Of a stretch of DNA of 24,920 nucleotides, positions 6,522 through 13,792 are shown in pieces. The position numbers and the translations under genes are program-made. Where the stretch lies: positions 1 to 24,920 of the forward strand of contig QQSA01000057.1 in assembly GCA_003602535.1 (NCBI GenBank), read 5' to 3'. The notes beneath the pieces are model-generated. The model was not told the origin of the DNA, made no database searches, and saw nothing but the letters and a program-made list of their open reading frames with translations. Each line of letters opens with the position of its first letter. The stretch's first letter is position 1. This DNA is from Candidatus Poseidoniales archaeon. Its GTDB lineage: Archaea; Thermoplasmatota; Poseidoniia; Poseidoniales; Poseidoniaceae.

Positions 6522-8939
6522 TCATTCAGCCCTTGCCTCAAAAATTGCTTCGCAAGCAGGACATCTTGCTTTTGCTGGACGCCTGTCAATCGGAACTTTG
6601 AGTTTTCGTGTACACTTTGGGCAAGGCAATACATCGTTATCAGATGATGACCAAAGATCATCATCAGATTGTTCATTTTCTGTATTTTTTTGAGGTACAG
6701 GTTCTTCCTCTTCCACAGTTGCCTCGACATCAAATTTAGTATCACATTCAGGGCATTTAACCGCTCCACTGTAAGTACTGGGCACGCGTAATCTACGGTC
6801 ACAAGATGGACAAGCAACTTCCACTTTTTCATCACCAGATGCCTTCTTGACTGCAGGTTTTTTCTTCTCCTTTTTCTCACTCTTAGGTGAATTTTTGATT
6901 CTAACTGCAAAAATTAGCAAAAAACCGACGGCTAGTCCACCTAATATTCCACCCCATGGAATTGTGAATTCCTCACTTTCAGACTCAACTGATTCTGATA
7001 TAATCATCACATCATCACTGGCAGTTTTTCCGTCAACATGCCAATAGACCATAATCTTGACATTATCACCGTTAGGCCAAGTAACAATAGAATTCTGATC
7101 GATTGAAGATGCACTTGTTTCTGGACTGGTTACTGAAGCAAGAATTATTCCTTTATCGTCAATTATTACGATCTGTCCCTCTGGAGTAATTCCGTCGCCT
7201 GAATTGCTCAAGGTATAGGATAATGTGACTTTTTCACCGGCGGTTGGAACTTTAGGTTGAGTAGAAGGATTAACTGTAACTTGAGGAATCACTGAAGTAT
7301 CTGGCATGTCATCGACTTGTTGCAAAATTGAACCAGACCCTACTACCCAACCATTAATTTTGACTTCAGCGTATACTTGGTCACCATCCTGTAAACCAAT
7401 ATTGGTTACACCATACGTAACACCTGGCAATAAATTCCTTTCTTCAACTAATGGTTCATTTTCTATATTATCACTAATTGAACCAAAATTGAATACAACA
7501 ATTCGATCTCTGCCCTCTGATAATTCAACGCCCCACGAAATTAAAAATCCATCATCCCCAACATCAACTGACTCTATTTCAAGCGAGATAACTTGAGAAG
7601 GCAATATAGGAATTATGATACTTCCAGATAAATTAGAGTCAACTGCACCATCATTACTATGCACACTCCAATTAACAACATGTTCTCCAGGGTTCAGGAA
7701 ATTGAAAACATGGCTGAGTTCTCCAGCCTTTCCTTCATCAAGTGTAGTAGTAGTGCCGTTTTCAATAAAACCAGCTATCTCTAAACGCAAAGTGGCACTA
7801 CCTTCAGCATCACCTTCATTTCGAATTAACATCGATAGCAATACGTCGTCACCGACATGCCATGGACCTGCAAGCAAAGTTGGTGAGGAGTGACCTGCTC
7901 CAACAAAAATAGCTGAGGTCATTTCAATGGTATCGCTGGCATTGATTGTCGAAGATGTTCTTGATCCATCAGAACTGCAAATTAATTCTCCGGGTTTTGA
8001 ATTAGTATTGACTGTATAATTAACCGAACTAGAGACTGCTATCGACGAATTTTGATTGAATATTTGTTCTCCGTCAAACCAACAAACTAAATCTCCAATA
8101 AACTCAACTTCACCGGAATTCGTTGCAGTTAAATTCCATGACATTATTGAACCTGGTTGAGGTTGTGTGGCTCTTTGGACCTGTAATAATAATGCAGGCA
8201 GGGGAGGCGGTCCAACTTCAAAATCACTGTTCAGATAATTATCTGACACATCTGAATCTTCAGACCCATATAGTGATGCATTGATAGAATGTATCCCTTC
8301 AGAGATTTGATCGGTAATAAATGAGTAAACACTTGTTGTGTCACCACTAATATTCACTGTTTGAGGTGTCAAAGGTACGGAATCAAGAGTCAAATTGAGG
8401 CTACCATTCCATTCAACATCACCGTTATTGATTACTGGAACGTCGATCCGAACCTTATCTCCATCATTGATAGTTAAATTTGAAGTAGCATTTCCCGTAA
8501 GATCAACGCCAGTAAATGTAGGTGCTGATAAAGAAATATCTAGTGGGCGCAGTCTATGAATTGTGGACTGATAAATAGTAAATTGCTCCGACCCGGGTGT
8601 TCCAACATCACCTGTCAAAGTAACCGTTAGATTAGAATAACCCAATGGGGCATCGCCAAGCATAGTTTCAACAAACTTGATTTCGCTGTCATTAACTAAA
8701 CTATTTCCAGAATCTGAATCTATCAAATTTCCTTCAATGTCGGTCAAAGTAGCGGTCCAATTTACAGAAGCACTACTAGCACCGCCGGTACCAATGATGG
8801 AGATATTGACAGAGATTGGCCCAGCTCCTATGACATTATTGCCAGTTACAGTAACCGAATCAATGACGCCACCACTTGCGTGAGCCGTAGGAACAAGAGT
8901 CAGCGACAGAAGTATCGCCACCAATAGTGCCCGCCGCAT
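6522..8939 (-). CDS. Secreted, membrane-anchored Ig-like repeat protein with two cytoplasmic zinc ribbons
   Basis: The 805-aa protein starts with a signal peptide (MRRALLVAILLSLTLVPTAHAS). About 630 residues of beta-rich extracellular sequence follow, resembling repeated CARDB/Ig-like modules with many N-glycosylation-type NxS/T sites. A single membrane span lies at about 660-681 (ILGGLAVGFLLIFAV) and a Lys-rich stop-transfer stretch follows. Two zinc ribbons then face the cytosol: CPSC(710-713)/CPEC(729-732) and CPKC(773-776)/CPAC(793-796). The layout suggests a cell-surface adhesion or sensing protein with an intracellular partner-binding tail; the ligand is unknown. The ATG is preceded by GAGGGGT, which lies in a small inverted repeat. 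It is transcribed away from the coiled-coil/nucleotidyltransferase operon. Confidence 0.85.
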   Translation of the reverse strand: MRRALLVAILLSLTLVPTAHASGGVIDSVTVTGNNVIGAGPISVNISIIGTGGASSASVNWTATLTDIEGNLIDSDSGNSLVNDSEIKFVETMLGDAPLGYSNLTVTLTGDVGTPGSEQFTIYQSTIHRLRPLDISLSAPTFTGVDLTGNATSNLTINDGDKVRIDVPVINNGDVEWNGSLNLTLDSVPLTPQTVNISGDTTSVYSFITDQISEGIHSINASLYGSEDSDVSDNYLNSDFEVGPPPLPALLLQVQRATQPQPGSIMSWNLTATNSGEVEFIGDLVCWFDGEQIFNQNSSIAVSSSVNYTVNTNSKPGELICSSDGSRTSSTINASDTIEMTSAIFVGAGHSSPTLLAGPWHVGDDVLLSMLIRNEGDAEGSATLRLEIAGFIENGTTTTLDEGKAGELSHVFNFLNPGEHVVNWSVHSNDGAVDSNLSGSIIIPILPSQVISLEIESVDVGDDGFLISWGVELSEGRDRIVVFNFGSISDNIENEPLVEERNLLPGVTYGVTNIGLQDGDQVYAEVKINGWVVGSGSILQQVDDMPDTSVIPQVTVNPSTQPKVPTAGEKVTLSYTLSNSGDGITPEGQIVIIDDKGIILASVTSPETSASSIDQNSIVTWPNGDNVKIMVYWHVDGKTASDDVMIISESVESESEEFTIPWGGILGGLAVGFLLIFAVRIKNSPKSEKKEKKKPAVKKASGDEKVEVACPSCDRRLRVPSTYSGAVKCPECDTKFDVEATVEEEEPVPQKNTENEQSDDDLWSSSDNDVLPCPKCTRKLKVPIDRRPAKARCPACEAIFEARAE

Positions 8940-9019
8940 GTATACCCCTCATCCTATGGGGTTTATTCACCTTCTCCCACCCTTAAGGGTGGGTCGTAGC
9001 CTTTATCCAAGGGAGTCAG
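8940..9019. promoter_or_regulatory. Divergent intergenic region
   Basis: This 80-nt region is the only divergent junction in the window and must hold start signals for both flanking genes. AT-rich candidates are TTTATTC (8962-8968) and CTTTATCC (9001-9008), but neither is a textbook archaeal TATA box at a good distance. An ACCCC(8944-8948)/GGGGT(8958-8962) inverted repeat includes the likely ribosome-binding site of the minus-strand gene. On the plus side AAGGGAG (9009-9015) lies just upstream of the GTG start at 9020. Confidence 0.55.
8976..8993. promoter_or_regulatory. 18-bp perfect palindrome CCCACCCTTAAGGGTGGG
   Basis: The sequence is its own reverse complement over 18 bases and sits midway between two divergent start codons. 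A perfect palindrome with a 2-fold axis is what a dimeric regulator would bind. It could also form a short hairpin in a transcript that starts upstream of it. No second copy was seen in the window. Confidence 0.5.
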
Positions 9020-9865
9020 GTGGCCGCAGTGATTCCAATGGATGCGAATGACCTTCTCGCAGTTTCTCCCAAACTTTTAGCGCAAGCTATTCTCCACAGA
9101 AGAGAGCGATTATCGGAGCTGATTCCAGATGATTTGCAAGAGCGGCGAGTAGAGTTATCAGAAGCAGAACCAAAGGCAAAATCCGCCCGCGAAGAAAGGG
9201 ATAACATCAACTCAAAAGTAGCAGGACTAAAAAATGAAAGAAATGATGCCCAAAAGAAGGCCAGAGCCCTGTTTGAGCGTTCAAATGAGATTAGAGAACA
9301 ACTAATTTCCGAAGGTGGAATGAAGAATCCTGACCCTAAGTGGGCCAAGGATAAATTATCTGAAAAACTACAAGCGATTGAGAAACAATTAGAGACTAAT
9401 GCAGGTACTCACAAGACCGAAGAAAAATTCATCAATGAAATGAAATCTCTGATTCGTGAACATGAAGAATGGGTTTCGGAAAGGTCTGCTTCGCAACCAT
9501 TAGTGAAAGAAATGAAAGATTGTAGAAATAAGGCAAAGAATTTGCTTGAAACTGCACAAAAAGCACATGATGCTATGGTCGAACTCGTAGGTGAAAATGC
9601 AGAAATGCACGATGCATTTGTCAAATGGGAAGATGTCAGAAGTAGAGCTAAATCACGAACGATGAGATTGGAAAATGCTCTATCCTCAAGTCAACAAGCA
9701 TTGGAATTCTGGAAAGATCGAATTGAAAGTGATTCTTATGATGATTTGATTGTCGATGCTGTTCGTGTCAGAGAAGGTGGAATGTCTTCGAAAGCAATTG
9801 CTAAAGAGAAAAAATCGCTTAAACAGAAAATGGAAAAAGCTGATTCTAGGGGTGAAGAAGAATGA
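9020..9865 (+). CDS. Coiled-coil hairpin protein 2, partner gene of the Cid1-like enzyme
   Basis: This 281-aa protein is nearly all charged helix and predicted to form an antiparallel coiled-coil hairpin. The hinge (IEKQLETNAGTHKTEEKF, about residues 120-137) matches the hinge of the other two coiled-coil proteins in sequence and position. There is no signal peptide or membrane segment. The GTG start is supported by AAGGGAG 4 nt upstream; an ATG seven codons in (9038) has no ribosome-binding site. Its TGA overlaps the ATG of the Cid1-like nucleotidyltransferase gene (ATGA), so the two proteins are probably made together and may form a complex. I infer a scaffold or RNA-chaperone role; no enzymatic motif is visible. 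Confidence 0.8.
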   Translation: MAAVIPMDANDLLAVSPKLLAQAILHRRERLSELIPDDLQERRVELSEAEPKAKSAREERDNINSKVAGLKNERNDAQKKARALFERSNEIREQLISEGGMKNPDPKWAKDKLSEKLQAIEKQLETNAGTHKTEEKFINEMKSLIREHEEWVSERSASQPLVKEMKDCRNKAKNLLETAQKAHDAMVELVGENAEMHDAFVKWEDVRSRAKSRTMRLENALSSSQQALEFWKDRIESDSYDDLIVDAVRVREGGMSSKAIAKEKKSLKQKMEKADSRGEEE

Positions 9866-11949
9866 GCAAAAGATGTGACATCACCGGCTTGTCCGAAGAA
9901 GATGCAAATCTTTTCAACAATCTTCATGCTTATCTAACTAACAAGCTAGAATTGAAAACCCCTGAACAAGATTCGATTGCATCATACGTTAAACCCTTAG
10001 AGAATACAATTTCAAGAAATAGAATCAATAAAGGTGATGAGAAGAGAAAGGAGAATTTGCTCAAACATCTACAAAAAAGTGTAGCATCCAAATTCCAAAA
10101 TTCTACTTTATCACCATTTGGCTCTGCTGAAAGTGGATTATCATTGAAGAGCGGAGACTTTGATTTGTGCTTGCAGATTCCTGATGCGAATCAGAAAAAA
10201 ATAATCAAAAGAATCGGAGGAATGCTACGTGGACAAGGTATGGAAAGTGTTCAAATTCTGAGTCGTGCTAAAGTTCCTATTGTCAAATTTATTGACCCAC
10301 GAAGTGGATTGAATGTAGATATTTCAATCAACAATACATTGGCACTTTACAATACCAAACTACTTGCACAATATGCAAAGGTAGACAAAAGGGTGCGTGA
10401 AATCGCTCTGTGCGTGAAATATTGGGCATTACATCGAAATATTTCTGACCCCCCAAATGGAACACTTTCGTCATATGCTTGGTCGATATTAGTGATAAAC
10501 CATCTAATTCAGGAAAATGTAATTCCTAATCTACAAGAATCGGACGACAGAACTATTGTTGAAATCGATAAACGTGAGTATGATATTACAATCAATGAAG
10601 ATTCTAAGCTAGAAAATAAAAGTGATAAATCAATTGGCGATTTGATGTATTCGTTCTTCCAGAATTATGCTACATTTGATTGGAGTAATCAAATTGTTTC
10701 AATTCGAAATGGAACCACACTATCTAGAGATCAAAAAGGTTGGATGAATGAAGAGCCTACAGCTTTAGATGTAGTAAATAGCGAGAAGGAAAAGCCACTG
10801 AGAATGGGCGAACATCACCTTTCTATCGAAGATCCATTTGATGTCGAACATGATTTGTGCAGAGTTGTAAGAGCAGTCGGTGAACTACGAATCAGAGATG
10901 AATTGCTAAGAGCAGCTAAATTATTTGGTGAAGGAGTCACATGGAAAGAAATTTGTGAAACTGTAGACCCTGACAGACTCAAAGATATGGAACCTGAAGA
11001 TTTATTCCATGACTTACGAAATAAGTCGGATCAAGATGTCAAAGGGATGCTAGAGAAAACAAAAGCAGAAATCTCAGCAGTCGAAAAGCGTGTCGATGCC
11101 CTTGAATCAGAACGACAATCTGCAATTAGGATGGCTAAAGCCATGAGAGGAGTAATCGATGAAACATCTGACTTACGTAAAGAGCATAAGTCGATTATTA
11201 TCGGCCTTAAAGAGAGAAACAAAAACATTGATTCTGTCAAAGTTCAAAGAGATCAAATAAACTCGAACATTATTCTACCAATTCATATGATTGAAGATGA
11301 ATTGGCAAAAGTCTACTCTCGATTAACAGAAGAGATTGACATTCACAGAGTACCTTCTTTAGAGAGAGAAAAGGTTCAGTTCTCGTGGTTCATTGAACTT
11401 CAAGCAATGCATGGAAAGGCAAGAGAGGCTAGCGAACTACATCAAAGATTCATAAATCTAGTTAAAGAACAGAAGTCTGAAATCAAGAAACTGAAATTAT
11501 TCGAAACAAAGCATGATGAAGCAACTGCGAAGTTGTTAGATCAAGAACCTCTGTTAAAGGATAAGAATATCAATACAAATGAAGTTCGGTCTTATGACAA
11601 AAGAGTTCAAAATATTCAACGTGCATTAAGAGAGAGAAGAGGTGAAATGCACAAGTTACGAAGAGAATCTGGTCGATTAGAGGCATGGATTCGAAAGAAA
11701 TCTCGTGGTAATGATGGTGCAAGGAAAGGCGGCTCGAGAAAGAATTTCAAATCAAGATCAGGCAAACAGAAGGAACAATCTTCTGGCCCAATGACATTAG
11801 GAGACATATCAGGATTACTATCTGGATTGGGGACTGACTCAAAATCCAAGAAAGATAAAAAAATTAGTTCTAAGAAAGCTGGGATGAGAAAGTTAGGTAA
11901 TCTTGGAGCACACCGTGGCAATCGATCACACTACAAAAAGAAGGAATGA
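9862..11949 (+). CDS. Cid1/TUTase-like terminal nucleotidyltransferase with coiled-coil and basic tail
   Basis: The 695-aa protein matches the eukaryotic non-canonical poly(A)/poly(U) polymerase family (Cid1, TUTases, Trf4) across its core. GSAESGLSLKSGDFDLCL (residues 87-104) holds the nucleotidyltransferase GS motif and catalytic Asp99 and Asp101; Asp153 in LNVDISINN is the third. VKYWALHRNI, GTLSSYAW, DLMYSFFQNYATFDW and SIEDPFDVEHDLCR (321-334) are the PAP-associated domain motifs. His330 corresponds to Cid1 His336, linked to UTP preference, so U-tailing is predicted. After about residue 385 comes a coiled coil to about 613, then an 82-residue Lys/Arg/Gly/Ser-rich tail, suited to RNA binding. 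The ATG overlaps the upstream coiled-coil gene's stop by 4 nt. Class I CCA-adding enzymes lack these PAP-associated motifs. The family assignment is firm; the substrate is inference. Confidence 0.9.
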   Translation: MSKRCDITGLSEEDANLFNNLHAYLTNKLELKTPEQDSIASYVKPLENTISRNRINKGDEKRKENLLKHLQKSVASKFQNSTLSPFGSAESGLSLKSGDFDLCLQIPDANQKKIIKRIGGMLRGQGMESVQILSRAKVPIVKFIDPRSGLNVDISINNTLALYNTKLLAQYAKVDKRVREIALCVKYWALHRNISDPPNGTLSSYAWSILVINHLIQENVIPNLQESDDRTIVEIDKREYDITINEDSKLENKSDKSIGDLMYSFFQNYATFDWSNQIVSIRNGTTLSRDQKGWMNEEPTALDVVNSEKEKPLRMGEHHLSIEDPFDVEHDLCRVVRAVGELRIRDELLRAAKLFGEGVTWKEICETVDPDRLKDMEPEDLFHDLRNKSDQDVKGMLEKTKAEISAVEKRVDALESERQSAIRMAKAMRGVIDETSDLRKEHKSIIIGLKERNKNIDSVKVQRDQINSNIILPIHMIEDELAKVYSRLTEEIDIHRVPSLEREKVQFSWFIELQAMHGKAREASELHQRFINLVKEQKSEIKKLKLFETKHDEATAKLLDQEPLLKDKNINTNEVRSYDKRVQNIQRALRERRGEMHKLRRESGRLEAWIRKKSRGNDGARKGGSRKNFKSRSGKQKEQSSGPMTLGDISGLLSGLGTDSKSKKDKKISSKKAGMRKLGNLGAHRGNRSHYKKKE

Positions 11950-11975
11950 TGAAGAAGAAACATCAGCGCTAATTG

Positions 11976-12434
11976 ATGAGCGCTAGATGGTTCTTGGGAC
12001 CTAGTCCAAAATCATTGGACCAAGCCACCATCGAAGTTGTAAAACAACTATTTCTTGATCAAACAGAAGAGATCTACTCTGAATCTTCGATTAAATCTCT
12101 GCCGATACCAGAATGGGGAGGCAATCTTGTCCTATTAGATGAGAATAATTTCTTGCGTGGATTGTTGTGGACAAATAAATTCAGTAAAACAAGAGTAAGA
12201 GTAGTCGCATTTGCAATCGATTCAGACTACAAAGGACAGGGATTAGGAGCACAAGCCTGGGAAATTTTACTCGCAGCAGCTCGTGCTGATTCAATGTCTG
12301 AAATTCAATTAGAGGTCAGAGGAGATAACACATTCGCAATTGAATTCTATAGAAGAAGGGGCTTGGAAGTTATTTCTACTTTAGAAGGCTATTACAGAGC
12401 CGGAATTGGGTATGTTATGCGTGGAAATATTTGA
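11976..12434 (+). CDS. GNAT-family N-acetyltransferase (RimI-like)
   Basis: This 152-aa protein has the GNAT fold. A beta strand (VRVVAFAID) leads into the acetyl-CoA pyrophosphate loop YKGQGLGAQAWEILL (Q-x-x-G-x-G/A type), followed by a helix, IQLEVRGDNTFAIEFYRRRG, and a terminal strand with Tyr residues (GYYRAGIGYVM). This resembles RimI-type protein N-terminal acetyltransferases, but the substrate cannot be read. The ATG at 11976 is preferred over the TTG directly before it. The gene lies 26 nt after the Cid1-like gene, and its stop overlaps the next start in TGATG. Coupling to the Roadblock-like gene and to the RNA enzyme operon suggests cotranscription. Confidence 0.88.
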   Translation: MSARWFLGPSPKSLDQATIEVVKQLFLDQTEEIYSESSIKSLPIPEWGGNLVLLDENNFLRGLLWTNKFSKTRVRVVAFAIDSDYKGQGLGAQAWEILLAAARADSMSEIQLEVRGDNTFAIEFYRRRGLEVISTLEGYYRAGIGYVMRGNI

Positions 12435-12778
12435 TGCAAATAGTCATCACCCTTCAGTGTCTACACCCAATTGTGGCAAACACAATTATCGCTGATTTAG
12501 CCGATGGCGAGTGTATACTTTCTGCGGCTCTGATGGATTCTGAAGGATTTACTATTGAACGTACTTCCACCGAATTCAGACCAATGGATATGACAGAATT
12601 AATGGATTTATTATCTGAAAGTCCAATGATCACAGTAGTTGGTGAGAAAAATACTGTAATAGTATCACGTTTGGACTCTGGACATTCCATAATTATTCAA
12701 TGCCCAAATGGTGGTAATTTGGGGAAAGCTAGACTGAAATTGTCGAAAGCATGCGATGCAATTGTGCCATTTTTGTGA
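12434..12778 (+). CDS. Roadblock/LC7-like domain protein
   Basis: The 114-aa product looks like a single Roadblock/LC7 domain. A strand (ECILSAALMDSEGFTIERTS) is followed by a helix (MDMTELMDLLSES), central strands (MITVVGEKNTVIVSRLD, SIIIQCPN) and a C-terminal helix (LGKARLKLSKACDAI). In archaea such proteins are often encoded near small Ras/Arf-like GTPases or signalling genes and form dimeric platforms. No GTPase gene is visible here. The ATG shares one base with the GNAT stop, showing tight coupling. A perfect hairpin follows the stop by 3 nt and may end this transcription unit. The fold assignment comes from pattern recognition and is moderately sure. Confidence 0.68.
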   Translation: MQIVITLQCLHPIVANTIIADLADGECILSAALMDSEGFTIERTSTEFRPMDMTELMDLLSESPMITVVGEKNTVIVSRLDSGHSIIIQCPNGGNLGKARLKLSKACDAIVPFL

Positions 12779-12780
12779 AT

Positions 12781-12795
12781 CCTCCCGTAGGGAGG
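12781..12795 (+). terminator. Hairpin CCTCCC-GTA-GGGAGG after the Roadblock-like gene
   Basis: A perfect 6-bp stem with a 3-nt loop lies 3 nt after the stop codon at 12776-12778. No T-run follows. It carries the CCGTAGG core also found (as CCTACGG) in the pdxS 3' hairpin and at the start of the 1124-aa gene. The remainder of the gap to 12866 shows no RNA gene or clear TATA box. Confidence 0.5.
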
Positions 12796-12866
12796 CTTCA
12801 AATGGGAAAGGTCAGTCGCCCACTCGCTGATGTGCGGGAGTACACTGCGAACAGGTGCGATGGATA

Positions 12867-13745
12867 ATGGCTGAATTGAAGGAAATTTTGGATGAAAAGC
12901 GAAAACTGGTAGACCAAAAAGCTACTCAGTACCGCACTACAAGAGATGATTGGAACTCCAGAACTAAAGAGCATACAGCCATCAGAAACGAGCTAAATGC
13001 AGAGGTTCGTGAACTAATTCAAAATGTCCGTCAACAGAGAGAAATTCGAGAGCAAATGAATGAATTAGTTCGAGAAAAGAAATCTATTCGTGCAGATGCT
13101 AACAAGAAGGTAAAGCAAGCAAAAGCAATGCTTGATTCTGAAAAAGGCGATAAGGAGGAGCCCGCACCAGGTCACAGAGGTCGTCGTGAACGCAAAGTTA
13201 CCATTCATTCACTAAGAAGGGACCTTCAGAAACTCGAGCGTGAATTCGAAAGAGGAGCACACACTGGACAGAATGAAAAAAAGGTCATGAAAAGAATGAA
13301 AGAAATTTCTTCTCAAATTAGAGAGATGAAATCTTCTGAAGAGTCTAATGGCGATCTGAAGGAAGCACGTGGTATGCTCAGAGAAGCAATGGTGCTTCAA
13401 GAAGAGGCTCACGTAGAAGTTCAGAAAGCAGCTCAAGCAGCTCAAGAAGCTCACGAGTTAATGCTTCAATGGAATAAGGAAGTTGATAGGCAGCGTGAAC
13501 AGGCAGAAGATGCCCACCGCGAATTGCGTAAGTCAAAGAAAGAGGCTGACAAGGCACATCACTTCTACATCGTATCGCTACGTTGTCTTCATTCAATACA
13601 AGACATGCTGCGTGCCATGAGAGGCGCATCTTCTGGAGATAACCAGCGTGGTGCACGTGTTGAAGTTCAAGACTTGATGAGCAAGTTGATGAGCGGTGAC
13701 ACCCTATCCACTGAAGAATTAATGCAACTACAACGCTTTGACTAA
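12867..13745 (+). CDS. Coiled-coil hairpin protein 3 (COG1340-like)
   Basis: This 292-aa protein has two long charged helical arms around a hinge (LEREFERGAHTGQNEKKV, about residues 123-140). The hinge aligns with those of the proteins at 3286-4296 and 9020-9865. A short Gly/Arg-rich linker (PGHRGRRERK) precedes it, replacing heptads. The C-terminus reads LMSKLMSGDTLSTEELMQLQ, a helix-turn-helix-like ending common in archaeal COG1340 coiled-coil proteins. I chose the ATG at 12867; a GTG at 12855 would add four residues. There is no catalytic motif, signal peptide or membrane span. It follows an 88-nt gap with a hairpin and precedes purP by 47 nt. It is probably cytosolic and ribosome- or RNA-associated by family analogy; this is inference. 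Confidence 0.8.
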   Translation: MAELKEILDEKRKLVDQKATQYRTTRDDWNSRTKEHTAIRNELNAEVRELIQNVRQQREIREQMNELVREKKSIRADANKKVKQAKAMLDSEKGDKEEPAPGHRGRRERKVTIHSLRRDLQKLEREFERGAHTGQNEKKVMKRMKEISSQIREMKSSEESNGDLKEARGMLREAMVLQEEAHVEVQKAAQAAQEAHELMLQWNKEVDRQREQAEDAHRELRKSKKEADKAHHFYIVSLRCLHSIQDMLRAMRGASSGDNQRGARVEVQDLMSKLMSGDTLSTEELMQLQRFD

Positions 13746-13778
13746 CTTCAAAGGCCATCTCGGATACCATACAGGCAG

Positions 13779-13783
13779 GGAGG
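13779..13783 (+). promoter_or_regulatory. Strong ribosome-binding site of purP
   Basis: GGAGG within GGGAGGAG lies 9 nt before the ATG at 13793 and fixes the purP start. Confidence 0.75.
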
Positions 13784-13792
13784 AGTTATTGC

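Noticed and set aside
9862..11949. Class I CCA-adding enzyme or canonical poly(A) polymerase
   Set aside because: The IEDPF...H, GTLSSY and FFQNYATFDW motifs fit the Cid1/Trf4 group, and the C-terminus is coiled coil rather than the CCA-enzyme body and tail.
12779..12866. tRNA or small RNA gene in the gap before coiled-coil protein 3
   Set aside because: Only a short hairpin is seen. No cloverleaf, T-loop consensus or CCA end can be drawn.
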